Below, piece by piece: positions 7,418 through 13,789 of a DNA stretch of 35,603 nt. Position 1 is the first letter of the stretch. The number at the start of each line of letters is the position of its first letter. The stretch covers positions 1 to 35,603 of the IMG/VR virus record IMGVR_UViG_3300008266_000361; one strand, written 5' to 3'. Under the pieces are notes generated by a model that had not been told where the DNA came from, searched no databases, and saw nothing but the letters and a program-made list of their open reading frames with translations. Source of the DNA: a virus. Both the position numbers and the translations under genes were made by a program.

Positions 7418-7581
7418 TACATCATCCCACGAGCGCGCTTGGCAGCCTCATCCTTGCGCTTGGCAATCATCTGGGCAGCATTCATCTCGCCCTGCTTCAT
7501 GCCTTCTTCCATGCCCTGAGCTTGACCCTTCTTCTTGCCCTTTTTGTACAGGCCCTTTCCGGCCATAGCCATTGCGCTCAT
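7417..7581 (-). CDS. Lysine/methionine-rich small protein, 54 aa
   Basis: The product begins MSAMAMAGKGLYKKGKKKG and is highly basic and Met-rich, ending DEAAKRARGMM. It overlaps the flanking genes by one base on each side (TGATG at 7581 and TAATG at 7417), which supports it as a real coupled gene. Small basic proteins of this kind are frequent beside terminase genes; function unknown. Confidence 0.65.
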   Translation of the reverse strand: MSAMAMAGKGLYKKGKKKGQAQGMEEGMKQGEMNAAQMIAKRKDEAAKRARGMM

Positions 7582-7778
7582 CAGCCACCTCCGAGCAAAC
7601 GCGAAACCGCAACCGAACCAGTCTGCTGACTACCCGGTGTCGACATGATCGTAGATGCGCGGCCACGGCGACGAGCCATGCGGCGCTGCTCGATGCGCGA
7701 AAGCTGCGCCTCGTCCACCGTCGGAGGCGGGGGCGTCGGCTCGACCTTCGGCATCTTCGGCTTAAAAAGACTTGACAT
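7581..7778 (-). CDS. Conserved small protein after terminase, 65 aa
   Basis: The pattern is MSSLFKPKMPKVEPTPPPP, an acidic turn (TVDEAQLSRIE), RRMARRRGRASTIMS and a Gly-rich tail. The combination of a proline run and an RRGRAST-hydrophobic motif is recurrent in small podoviral proteins encoded next to the terminase, with no proven role; a structural or packaging accessory is plausible. The ATG has AGGAG 7 bases upstream. Confidence 0.75.
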   Translation of the reverse strand: MSSLFKPKMPKVEPTPPPPTVDEAQLSRIEQRRMARRRGRASTIMSTPGSQQTGSVAVSRLLGGG

Positions 7779-7808
7779 CTGGCGCTCCTTTCGGGTTGCG
7801 CAAGTAGT

Positions 7809-9185
7809 CTACCCCAGCACCCTGTAGTCTGCTACTGCCACTTGATGGCTCGGACGACGGGCCTGTTCCGTACCGCGGAACGGCTTGCGACCCTTGGCGA
7901 GATACCGGAATGCGTCTGCGTAATGCGACGTCCAATCGTGCAGCGGCTTGTCCTTGAACCGCTGGAGCTTATCGTCGTATTCGCGCCTGTACTGCCGCAG
8001 GGCGTCGAGGGCGCGAGTCATCCTGCCCTTCGCCTCGTCTGCCGTTTCGCCCGGGAACGGATCTGGTGCGGTATTGAACTCGGTCGCAGGAAGCATCATT
8101 CGCGCAGCTTGGATGCCGTCGTCCACCGAGTCACGCTCAAGGATGCGTGGCTTCAAGCCGTAGCCAGCAGCGACCTGTACTCGAGACTGCCCAGATCCCC
8201 ACTCCTGCACAGCGCCGTCGTGCGGCCAGATGTGATCGCCGTAGACGTAATCCATTGCGAGCAGCTTCTTGACGTACCACTCGAGTCCGACGCCGGAGCC
8301 TTCGAGTACGTTGATGATGCGCACCTTGTGACCGATGAGTTGGTAGAACCAGATGATCGTGGAGTCGCCGACACCGATATCCCATGCCGTGCCGACAGGC
8401 TGACCGATAACGTGCGGGAAGTCGCCGATCCTGCCGTTGGCTTCTGCGCTGCGGATCAGCTCCGATAGGTATGCGCCCGGGATGTCTGCGTCGAAGTCGC
8501 AATAGTATTCCTGCCGGATGATCGCTTCGGCTTCCTTGTCGCCGCGCTCCATGCGCAGCTCCTTGCGCTCACGCTGGATCGTGCCCATCGGGATCGCCTT
8601 TGTATCCTCGACGGTGAGCACCTGACCGAACCAGTCAGCATCCTGCTTGGCGTACTCGACTAGCCGAGCAAAGTGGTTCCTGCCGCGGGGTGTCGAGATG
8701 AAGATCGCCCAGCCGCCGTTCTCTGCAAGGATCGGACGCAGGAATGCCCACGCATTCGGATCTGCCATCGCGTACTCGGAGAACACGACGCCGACCGGAG
8801 GCGAGCCGACAAGGCTGTTGTAGTTATCCGATCCGACAACTTGCCATGTGCTGCCGTTCTTAAACCGGATAAACATATCCTGCTCGCGAGTGCTCTCGCG
8901 CAGCTCCATCGGGAATGCGTCATCGATGCGGCGCTTGCCGGTGTGCGGGTTGACCGCATCCCAGATTGCTTTGCGCGACTGGTTGGCCTGCGGAAGCATG
9001 TGCCACACCGAGCCCACGCGAGTCATCATGGACACAGCAGCCCAATGCAGGCTGATGTCGTCCTTACCGGATCGACGGTGCCAAGCCAGAGCAAGGCGCT
9101 TGGTGCCGCTCTCGAGCGCACCCCATGCCCCCATCTGATACGGTCTTGGTCTCCAGCCGTTATGCGGCAGGGTTATTGTCGGCAT
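7809..9185 (-). CDS. Terminase large subunit
   Basis: This 458-residue protein is the DNA-packaging motor. An N-terminal ATPase has a Walker A-type motif AWHRRSGKD (residues 34-42), a Walker B motif VGVVFSEYAM (131-140) with the likely catalytic E137, and an STPRG coupling motif (164-168). A C-terminal nuclease domain starts at AWDIGVGD (residues 267-274, acidic D269 and D274) and ends near HYADAFRYL. Family role: it cuts the concatemer and pumps DNA through the portal at ATP cost. The start codon is ATG within the end of the small-subunit gene (26-base overlap), an order typical of terS-terL. Confidence 0.95.
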   Translation of the reverse strand: MPTITLPHNGWRPRPYQMGAWGALESGTKRLALAWHRRSGKDDISLHWAAVSMMTRVGSVWHMLPQANQSRKAIWDAVNPHTGKRRIDDAFPMELRESTREQDMFIRFKNGSTWQVVGSDNYNSLVGSPPVGVVFSEYAMADPNAWAFLRPILAENGGWAIFISTPRGRNHFARLVEYAKQDADWFGQVLTVEDTKAIPMGTIQRERKELRMERGDKEAEAIIRQEYYCDFDADIPGAYLSELIRSAEANGRIGDFPHVIGQPVGTAWDIGVGDSTIIWFYQLIGHKVRIINVLEGSGVGLEWYVKKLLAMDYVYGDHIWPHDGAVQEWGSGQSRVQVAAGYGLKPRILERDSVDDGIQAARMMLPATEFNTAPDPFPGETADEAKGRMTRALDALRQYRREYDDKLQRFKDKPLHDWTSHYADAFRYLAKGRKPFRGTEQARRPSHQVAVADYRVLG

Positions 9186-9546
9186 CGGTTAGACGAACCA
9201 CGTTGACGGTCAGACCGACGTTGCCGGAGTGCTCGACCTCGGCCTTGTCGCCGTATCGTTTTGGCAGGAACTTGGACGCGAACCACTTGCGAGCATCGAG
9301 CTCGACCCGAGCCTGCTGGGCATCGATGACGCCAGAGCGCATATCCTCGATGACTTGCTCGGCCTTCTCGACCTGATCCTGCGCCAGAGCTTCTAATGCG
9401 CGCGCGTAGTGGTCGCCCGAATTGACTCTCAACGCCGTCGTCCTAAACGTCGAGCGGCTGATTCCCACTTCCGCGCAGGCCGATCGCTCGGACATTCCGT
9501 CCTCGATCAGCTCCAGTACGCGCCGGACTTGCTCGGCTTTATCCAT
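9160..9546 (-). CDS. Terminase small subunit (DNA recognition)
   Basis: The protein has an N-terminal helix-turn-helix (QVRRVLELIEDGMSERSACA then EVGISRSTFRTTALR, residues about 6-40), a middle helical oligomerisation region (YARALEALAQDQVEKAEQVI) and the family-typical ARVELDARKWFASKFLPKRYGDKAEVE. This arrangement is that of phage small terminases, which bind the packaging site and load the large subunit. It overlaps the large-subunit gene by 26 bases and its start overlaps the upstream gene stop (TGATG). Confidence 0.88.
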   Translation of the reverse strand: MDKAEQVRRVLELIEDGMSERSACAEVGISRSTFRTTALRVNSGDHYARALEALAQDQVEKAEQVIEDMRSGVIDAQQARVELDARKWFASKFLPKRYGDKAEVEHSGNVGLTVNVVRLTDADNNPAA

Positions 9547-9701
9547 CAGCCCTTACGCTTTGCAGCGCCCTTCTTGGCGGCAGCGGATCGCTTCGTAGCG
9601 TAGGCAATGGCGACAGCTTGCTTGGTCGGCCGGCCAGCCTTGATCTCGGTGCGGATGTTCTCGCGAAAAGCTTTAGCAGAGGATGACTTAATTAAAGGCA
9701 C
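9546..9701 (-). CDS. Small basic protein, 51 aa
   Basis: The product is MPLIKSSSAKAFRENIRTEI followed by KAGRPTKQAVAIAYATKRSAAAKKGAAKRKG. The motif I-K-A-G-R/K-P-x-K-Q-A-V-A-I-A-Y is very common in tiny phage proteins. The start is taken as GTG at 9701 because GGGA lies 7 bases upstream; a GTG at 9707 would overlap the upstream stop as GTGA and add 2 residues. Basic character suggests DNA association, but no role is known. Confidence 0.8.
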   Translation of the reverse strand: MPLIKSSSAKAFRENIRTEIKAGRPTKQAVAIAYATKRSAAAKKGAAKRKG

Positions 9702-9703
9702 GG

Positions 9704-10003
9704 TCACTTCCCTTTATTACGCGCGCTAATCGCTCGGGCCTTCGCTCGAGCATCTTCCTTGCTGCTGGCACCCCACGCGCGCAGGGCGAGTGCCAATCGT
9801 GTCGGTCGTCCTTTCTCGTCCTTCATCGGGCCGGGAGCGTTGCCCATGCGAGCGAGAAAGGAGGCGCGCCGCGGGTTGTCGCCGGACTTGACCGGAGGCT
9901 TTAGAGTGCCGCCAGTCTCGGCTTTGTACGAAGCGCGCCCCTTTTCATTCAGGCCGCCCTTCTTGTTCTGCCCTTCAGCTCGTTGCCACGCAGGAGTTTT
10001 CAC
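9704..10003 (-). CDS. DUF6321-type small phage protein
   Basis: The 99-residue product carries the pattern KKGGLNEKGRASYKAETGG, LKPPVKSGDNPRRASFLARMG and GPMKDEKGRPTRLALALRAWG, which I recognise as the DUF6321-type proteins of many phages. It is basic, probably partly disordered, and often encoded near terminase genes. Function unknown. It overlaps the upstream gene by ATGA. Confidence 0.85.
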   Translation of the reverse strand: MKTPAWQRAEGQNKKGGLNEKGRASYKAETGGTLKPPVKSGDNPRRASFLARMGNAPGPMKDEKGRPTRLALALRAWGASSKEDARAKARAISARNKGK

Positions 10004-10236
10004 GGCACCAGCCTCACATCGTTTGTCGGGGTGTCGCGATCCTCGTAGAACGGAATGCGGCCACCCGTGCTGCCACCGAGTCTCACCGGACTAACCGCTT
10101 GCGCACCCGCAAGGCGAGTTGCTCGAGCCGCAATAGGACGGAAAGCAGCCGCTCCCAAACGGATGTCGCCAGCGATGCCACGCCTAACCGGAGGAGCTTC
10201 ATCATTCCCATTGTCTCCAAGTCTGGCTACCTTCAT
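10000..10236 (-). CDS. Hypothetical protein, 78 aa
   Basis: A basic, arginine- and proline-containing product (for example APPVRRGIAGDIRLGAAAFRPIAARATRLAG) with no recognised domain. It is accepted as a gene because it has ATGA overlaps at both ends, like its neighbours. It lies within a cluster of tiny basic proteins upstream of the terminase. Confidence 0.65.
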   Translation of the reverse strand: MKVARLGDNGNDEAPPVRRGIAGDIRLGAAAFRPIAARATRLAGAQAVSPVRLGGSTGGRIPFYEDRDTPTNDVRLVP

Positions 10237-10466
10237 CGGAACCGTTTGACCTTCTCGGCAACCTTCTTCGGTTGCGCAACAAACTGCTCGCCCTTCGCCT
10301 TGCCTTCTCGCTTTGCCCGGGTCGTTGCTGCGTATTCAGCAGGCGACAGAGCCTTGATGGCCGCGCTCGGCAGATATCGCTCGCCTGTCTCGCTCGAGGG
10401 CTTGCCGGACTTGGTGCGCCACTTCTGCGCTGTCCACTCCTTCAGCGATCGCTGCGGCGCTTTCAA
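10233..10466 (-). CDS. DUF5872-type small phage protein, TTG start
   Basis: From the TTG at 10466 the 77-residue product reads APQRSLKEWTAQKWRTKSGK, then a GERYLPSAAIKALSPAEYAATTRAKREG region and a FVAQPKKVAEKVKRFR end. The W-T-x-Q-K-W-R-T-K-S-G-K-P-S-S and Y-L-P-x-x-A-I-x-x-L-S motifs are typical of DUF5872-type proteins in phages and some bacteria. The TTG overlaps the stop of the upstream gene as TTGA; a longer frame from 10532 would add residues unlike the family. Function unknown. Confidence 0.8.
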   Translation of the reverse strand: MKAPQRSLKEWTAQKWRTKSGKPSSETGERYLPSAAIKALSPAEYAATTRAKREGKAKGEQFVAQPKKVAEKVKRFR

Positions 10467-10642
10467 TCGCGGTACCCCCCGCCACGCCGCTTGTACTCCT
10501 TGGCAAGAAGCTGGGCCTTGCGCGCCGACCATTGGCCTGCCGCTGTACCCTGCACCGCTCGCGCCTTGATGGACTCGAAAAGCTCTTTGCGCATTTTCGC
10601 CATCGTGTAGTTGCCAGCCGCGTTGACGGTGCTCTTTGCCAT
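10463..10642 (-). CDS. Small conserved phage protein, 59 aa
   Basis: The product starts MAKSTVNAAGNYTMAKMRK and ends GQWSARKAQLLAKEYKRRGGGYRD. The N-A-A-G-N-Y-T and G-Q-W-S-A-R-K-A-Q-x-L-A-K-x-Y-K-x-x-G-G-G-Y-R-D motifs recur in small basic phage proteins. It overlaps the DUF5872-type gene by 4 bases (TTGA). No clear SD is seen. Function unknown; a DNA-binding or packaging accessory is possible. Confidence 0.8.
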   Translation of the reverse strand: MAKSTVNAAGNYTMAKMRKELFESIKARAVQGTAAGQWSARKAQLLAKEYKRRGGGYRD

Positions 10643-10652
10643 GTTATTGATT

Positions 10653-10847
10653 TTAGGCTGCGGGAGGCAAGTCGTCTACCGGCTTTTTCGGCTTGCGTAC
10701 CCGAGCACCACGGGCAAACTCCAGCACCTTCGCTGATGGTGGAGGCGGGTTGCAATCGACGCACCTGATCCAATCACCGTACCCGTCGTTGACCCAGCCG
10801 CTGTTGTTGCAGCCGGGACACGGGGCCAGCTTGATTCCATCACTCAC
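10653..10847 (-). CDS. Small zinc-ribbon-like protein, 64 aa
   Basis: With the GTG start at 10847 (GTGA overlap with the upstream stop) the product is MSDGIKLAPCPGCNNSGWVN, then DGYGDWIRCVDCNP, then a basic proline-rich tail. The C-P-x-C and C-V-x-C pairs would bind one zinc ion. A longer frame from 10916 exists but its extra N-terminus looks like a shadow of the upstream gene. The role is not known; DNA or RNA binding is plausible. Confidence 0.75.
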   Translation of the reverse strand: MSDGIKLAPCPGCNNSGWVNDGYGDWIRCVDCNPPPPSAKVLEFARGARVRKPKKPVDDLPPAA

Positions 10848-11041
10848 GAATCCAGTCTCCGTTCGTATTCTTTCAACACCCGGCGCGCCCAGATCGAGGG
10901 GCCATCGTCCTGCCATCTTGAGATCCGCTTCAGTACCCGTTCGTATTCACGCATGGTATGCCAAGCGATAGCGAGCGTCACGATGGTATCTACGTTGCTC
11001 AATTCTTCGTCGGTAACATCGTCGTCCGTAACGGTATACAT
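10844..11041 (-). CDS. Hypothetical acidic/helical protein, 65 aa
   Basis: The product begins MYTVTDDDVTDEELSNVDTI and is helical towards its end (REYERVLKRISRW; RRVLKEYERRLDS). The ATG at 11041 is preferred because GAGG lies 8 bases upstream; a TTG at 11071 would extend it without support. It overlaps the following gene (GTGA) and, by 43 bases, the end of the coiled-coil gene upstream. Function unknown. Confidence 0.65.
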   Translation of the reverse strand: MYTVTDDDVTDEELSNVDTIVTLAIAWHTMREYERVLKRISRWQDDGPSIWARRVLKEYERRLDS

Positions 11042-11199
11042 GACCCTTCCCTCAAGTACGGCGGTATCCAATCTTTACCGAAGTCGAAGGGTTCCGGCAA
11101 ACCAAGTTCGACGCGCGATATTTCGCGGTGAACTGCTGCAAGTTGTTGATTTAGATTTCTTACTTCGGCCCAGAGCCTTTGCAGATTTTCTTCCTTCAT
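10999..11199 (-). CDS. Small coiled-coil protein, 66 aa
   Basis: The product opens MKEENLQRLWAEVRNLNQQL and continues AAVHREISRVELGLPEPFDFGKDWIPPYL, a short leucine-heptad helix followed by an acidic segment. The ATG at 11199 has AGGAG 9 bases upstream; an ATG at 11208 is directly adjacent to the SD and so less likely. It overlaps two neighbouring frames (10844-11041 and 11075-11335). Function unknown. Confidence 0.6.
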   Translation of the reverse strand: MKEENLQRLWAEVRNLNQQLAAVHREISRVELGLPEPFDFGKDWIPPYLREGSCIPLRTTMLPTKN

Positions 11200-11335
11200 C
11201 GATGCCATCTCCTAGTTTTTGAATGAGCTTTGCTACAGCGTTGTTTTTTTGCATCTCGGTTATCACCGAGTGATATCTCGTATTCCAGCAGCGGCGCGTG
11301 TATTCCACCCCGCAGACTTCACATCGCTTTGACAT
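11075..11335 (-). CDS. Cys-containing small protein, 86 aa, overlapping frame
   Basis: The N-terminus (MSKRCEVCGVEYTRRCWNTRYHS) shows a C-x-x-C pair and a later C and H, as in small zinc-binding phage proteins; it continues with ITEMQKNNAVAKLIQKLGDGIDEGRK. The last 45 residues overlap the coiled-coil gene at 10999-11199 in another frame and are Ser/Lys-rich, so they may be a poor-quality tail. It starts inside the end of rusA (17-base overlap). Either both frames are used or a frameshift separates one original gene; only the N-terminal part looks convincing. Confidence 0.5.
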   Translation of the reverse strand: MSKRCEVCGVEYTRRCWNTRYHSVITEMQKNNAVAKLIQKLGDGIDEGRKSAKALGRSKKSKSTTCSSSPRNIARRTWFAGTLRLR

Positions 11336-11681
11336 ACGGTCTAATTCTCACAATCACTTTGCCATCCTCACAAGCGTCATGCCGGGTGATGGATAGCGCG
11401 TCAATCAAGCTGTCGTCCTCGATAACGTCAGCGGCTACAATCGCATCGAGCAGCGCCTTCTGGATGTTGTCCAAATCCCGGCGTCTCTTGTCTGGCGGGT
11501 ACGCATCGATCGTCACTTGCAGCCGGCAGTTGAGGTTATCCCGCGGGATTCCCTGCTCGAGTATCCGATAGGATACGTCCAGCCTGTACTGCCGACCGTC
11601 TTGCGAGATCACGGTGCGGCCACGATAGTTGCGCCAGTAATGATTAATCGAAGGCGGCCAAGGTAGGGTTAGCTCTAACAC
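11319..11681 (-). CDS. rusA: RusA-family Holliday junction resolvase
   Basis: At 120 residues it matches E. coli RusA (120). The N-terminus LELTLPWPPSINHYWR has the family P-P-S-x-N-x-Y-W-R motif. The catalytic acidic set is visible: RRRDLDNIQKALLDA (D69 and D71, with N72 and K75) and EDD (residues 88-90). Known role: a homodimeric endonuclease that resolves four-way junctions, useful for removing branches before packaging. It is encoded on the opposite strand from the recombination cassette, in the leftward run. It overlaps the upstream frame by 38 bases. Confidence 0.92.
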   Translation of the reverse strand: MLELTLPWPPSINHYWRNYRGRTVISQDGRQYRLDVSYRILEQGIPRDNLNCRLQVTIDAYPPDKRRRDLDNIQKALLDAIVAADVIEDDSLIDALSITRHDACEDGKVIVRIRPYVKAM

Positions 11682-11907
11682 GACCCCTCCTCAAAATCTC
11701 TGATCGTCCTGCTCGAGTCATGCATAAACGCTGCACCTCGCTGTAGTTGTAATCGAGCATATCGCAGATCCAGCGCAAACTTCCGGCTTCGTCGTGCGGC
11801 GAGTAGATCCAATGTAGAGCCGCTCGAGCCATGCCTTTGCGGTTAGCGTCAGCGATCGCTTGATACAGCACCGAGGCCCAGAGCCTGCGGTATGCGTCAT
11901 CATGCAC
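11644..11907 (-). CDS. Hypothetical phage protein, 87 aa
   Basis: The product contains YRRLWASVLYQAIADANRKG and ALHWIYSPHDEAGSLRWICDMLDYNYSEVQRLC. The first half resembles an L-W-x-A-V-L-x-Q-A-I-x-D helix, and the second a W-I-C-x-M-L-D-x-x-x-x-x-V helix-turn-helix-like segment found in small phage proteins near lysogeny or replication genes. No function is established. It overlaps DUF3310 by 8 bases and rusA by 38 bases. Confidence 0.7.
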   Translation of the reverse strand: MHDDAYRRLWASVLYQAIADANRKGMARAALHWIYSPHDEAGSLRWICDMLDYNYSEVQRLCMTRAGRSEILRRGRVRANPTLAAFD

Positions 11908-12118
11908 GAGGATCTCTCCCGGCTAGCATGGATGCATACCACAGCAGCTTGGCTGCGTCCTGCTCGACGGAATCCTTCAAGCCTAGTCGCCAGTTGTATT
12001 TAGCGATCTGGCCGCGAAGGTAGCCGCGCCATTCAGCAGGCGAGAGCTGTGCTTGGATCGCATCGATGCACTCGATGTCACCAGCCTTGTAGTGCAATGG
12101 ATTGATAGCGTCGTTCAT
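11900..12118 (-). CDS. DUF3310 domain protein
   Basis: From the ATG at 12118 the 72-residue product reads MNDAINPLHYKAGDIECIDA and GYLRGQIAKYNWRLGLKDSVEQDAAKLLWYASML. The P-x-H-Y-K-x-G-x-I-E-C-I-D-A-I and G-x-L-x-G-x-x-x-K-Y-x-W-R motifs are those of DUF3310 (SaV-like) proteins, common in phages and of unproven biochemical role. The chosen start makes an ATGA overlap with the upstream stop; a longer frame to 12208 would only add a shadow of the membrane-protein gene. Confidence 0.88.
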   Translation of the reverse strand: MNDAINPLHYKAGDIECIDAIQAQLSPAEWRGYLRGQIAKYNWRLGLKDSVEQDAAKLLWYASMLAGRDPRA

Positions 12119-12267
12119 TCCTTCACCCCAAGGGCTTTGCATAGATCGTAATAAGCAAGGCCGAACCACAGAAACAACGCAACGCCAATCATGTACGGCA
12201 GAATCCATATCGGCGACGTTACGATGATCAAGACAGCTGCGACCTTCTTCCAGAAATCGCGGGTCAT
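12115..12267 (-). CDS. Small membrane protein, 50 aa
   Basis: The product is MTRDFWKKVAAVLIIVTSPI followed by WILPYMIGVALFLWFGLAYYDLCKALGVKE, with one long or two short hydrophobic helices (residues 9-42) behind a positively charged N-terminus. The ATG at 12267 has GAGGG 7 bases upstream and an ATGA overlap with the previous stop. Function unknown. Confidence 0.7.
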   Translation of the reverse strand: MTRDFWKKVAAVLIIVTSPIWILPYMIGVALFLWFGLAYYDLCKALGVKE

Positions 12268-12590
12268 GCTGAAGCCCTCTCTTTCAAACGATCGACACCG
12301 CGCTGACCGAACAGTTGTCGCACGAGGCCGACGCAATCAGGATCACCGAGAACCTTGGCAGCACCGATCTCTCGGATCAGCTCACCAGCTCGAGCCTTGA
12401 TGGACTCGACATCGACACCGGGTCTAGCGAGCTTGGCATCGAGTAGACGTAAACGATTGAGGGGATTTTCGCTAACGGCTGTAGCCCAGTAGTCTGCTGA
12501 ATTCTTAGCAGCATAGTCACTACGATCGTCAGGCTTTTTCTCAGGTTTCTGTGTATATACGCTAGGTGTATACATGAACTCATCACCCAT
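12264..12590 (-). CDS. Hypothetical protein, 108 aa
   Basis: A Tyr- and Pro-rich N-terminus (FMYTPSVYTQKPEKKPDDRS) is followed by a helical C-terminal half (NRLRLLDAKLARPGVDVESI and KARAGELIREIGAAKVLGDP). There are no recognised motifs. The ATG has a strong SD (AGGAG, 7 bases upstream), and the intergenic region upstream is the longest in this half of the window, so this may be the first gene of a sub-operon. Confidence 0.7.
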   Translation of the reverse strand: MGDEFMYTPSVYTQKPEKKPDDRSDYAAKNSADYWATAVSENPLNRLRLLDAKLARPGVDVESIKARAGELIREIGAAKVLGDPDCVGLVRQLFGQRGVDRLKERASA

Positions 12591-12720
12591 GACTTTCTCC
12601 TGTAGTTATTGATTTAGACCCAGATGACTGATGGTGAACTCTGCACGGAGCGTAGACGGAATTCGCCTAACGCTGGATCGTGCAGAGATTTGATGACTGA
12701 CGGAGCCACCCTGCTGTCGG
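12591..12720. other. Intergenic region with inverted and direct repeats
   Basis: No gene is seen. It carries a 9-base inverted repeat, CTCTGCACG at 12639-12647 and CGTGCAGAG at 12679-12687, set inside a direct repeat GATGACTGA at 12623-12631 and 12692-12700. The mix of direct and inverted elements next to the strong SD of the gene at 12590 suggests a regulator-binding site, but no promoter with good boxes was found. Confidence 0.45.
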
Positions 12721-13122
12721 CTACTTTTCATCGGATTGCTCCGATTGCCATTTGCGCTTCCCGACGACACGCTGCGCACCCACAGGCTGGCCGCCCCGGT
12801 GTGGGTTTAAGGATTCTCTGCGCGTTGTTTCCCCGTCCAGAGATCCCGAGCTTCTTGGCGTGGTGGGGTGGTTGACAGGACTAGAACAGTCCTTCAGACT
12901 CCCTATCACGCTAGACCGCAATCCAAGCGTACTGCTCACCCTAGGCAGCGTCAAGCCCCCGCCAACCGGGGGTTTGTCGTTTCTAGCCTCTGTGACGGCC
13001 TCACAGATGATCTTGATGATCGCAGCCACCGTTCTAGCCTTGCGTCGAGATGCCCTAGCAGACGCTCTCCGTTCGCTTAATCGACGCCAGTAATAAGCTC
13101 GGTGGTATTCGGTACGACTCAA
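12721..13122 (-). CDS. Doubtful frame, 133 aa, downstream of the Mom-like gene
   Basis: It would start at TTG 13122, overlapping the Mom-like stop as TTGA, the same coupling seen elsewhere in this genome. The first 47 residues (EYHRAYYWRRLSERRASARA and the following basic helix) look like a small DNA- or RNA-binding protein. The remaining part, rich in S, T, P and R, covers three GC-rich hairpins and reads like translated non-coding DNA. A shorter real gene with a decayed 3' half, or a structured RNA region with no gene, are both possible. Confidence 0.35.
   Translation of the reverse strand: MSRTEYHRAYYWRRLSERRASARASRRKARTVAAIIKIICEAVTEARNDKPPVGGGLTLPRVSSTLGLRSSVIGSLKDCSSPVNHPTTPRSSGSLDGETTRRESLNPHRGGQPVGAQRVVGKRKWQSEQSDEK
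12877..12893. other. Perfect hairpin next to a TTGACA box
   Basis: AGGACT-AGAAC-AGTCCT forms a 6-bp stem with a 5-base loop directly after TTGACA (12872-12877) on the plus strand; a weak -10-like CAGACT follows at 17-base spacing. No plus-strand gene follows, so a promoter role is doubtful. Confidence 0.3.
12953..12975 (+). terminator. GC-rich hairpin, terminator-like on plus strand
   Basis: AAGCCCCC, loop GCCAACC, GGGGGTTT form an 8-bp stem followed by TGTCGTTT. The hairpin is strong, but the downstream U-tract is interrupted and no plus-strand gene lies upstream. On the minus strand it is followed by CTTGACG, a poor terminator context. Confidence 0.35.
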
Positions 13123-13787
13123 AACAATTGCCCTTGCGTAGCCGGTGCGTAACCAATTTCATATCGGTTGCTATCGCCTTTTGGGTAAGGCTCTATTGGA
13201 TATAGCAATTGAGATAACAGTCTTTTACGATCTTTTTTATCACCGCAGATATAAATATATCGATGTTTACGCGGGCGATCTTCTGCATGAAAATCATCCC
13301 CAAATCGCTGCCGCAAATATTCGGCTGCACTTTCTTGCCCTTTTGCTAAAGCCGAAACACCTCGACTATGCAGACCTTCCATGCCTTTTATCTTCCAATC
13401 CTTTCGTTTTGCGGATAAACCCGTATATAAAAAATTGGTTGCCTGATAAACATACCCAATATGACCTTGGGCGCTATCCGCAAAACTGACAACAATCGTA
13501 GGCTTTGGAAGCAATTTAAGGCTATGAGAAACCAGTAGGCTTGGCCCATTTTTAATAGGTTCGGCAAAAACAAGCCGATTTAATTCCAAGACTATGTTGC
13601 CATTTTTCGGGCCAGCGATCCCTTCGCAGAGATGACGGCTCGGAGGGCTGCCATAAGTCACAACCCCTTTCAGTTGTTGCCCATCGAATAATCCAAATGC
13701 ATAGGACACGCACGGAATGCGTTTAGCGTAATGAACGCGCAACAGCCAATCGTGTGTTTCTTCGTTTTTTACAGGCAATACACGCAT
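13119..13787 (-). CDS. mom: Mom-like DNA adenine hypermodification enzyme
   Basis: The 222-residue product resembles phage Mu Mom and related phage proteins with a GNAT-like fold that convert adenine in DNA to a methylcarbamoyl (acetamido) form, protecting the genome from restriction enzymes. Landmarks are RVHYAKRIPCVSYAFGLFDG (residues 17-36), GVVTYGSPPS (41-50), VLELNRLV (66-73) and VVSFADSAQGHIGYVYQATN (99-118), the last containing the conserved S101, D104, H109 and Y112. It sits 2 bases behind the Cro-like gene, with AAAGG 7 bases before its ATG. Its DNA is visibly AT-richer than all neighbours, a sign of recent transfer. The substrate in this phage is inferred from the family. Confidence 0.82.
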   Translation of the reverse strand: MRVLPVKNEETHDWLLRVHYAKRIPCVSYAFGLFDGQQLKGVVTYGSPPSRHLCEGIAGPKNGNIVLELNRLVFAEPIKNGPSLLVSHSLKLLPKPTIVVSFADSAQGHIGYVYQATNFLYTGLSAKRKDWKIKGMEGLHSRGVSALAKGQESAAEYLRQRFGDDFHAEDRPRKHRYIYICGDKKDRKRLLSQLLYPIEPYPKGDSNRYEIGYAPATQGQLF

Positions 13788-13789
13788 CG

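Noticed and set aside
7448-7666. Minus-strand 72-aa frame
   Set aside because: It overlaps two small genes that fit the chain of one-base overlaps, and its Arg/Gly/His/Cys-rich composition is that of a shadow frame.
12870-12905. Possible tRNA arm
   Set aside because: The hairpin AGGACT-AGAAC-AGTCCT lacks an anticodon-loop or T-loop pattern, and no matching acceptor or D arm was found nearby.
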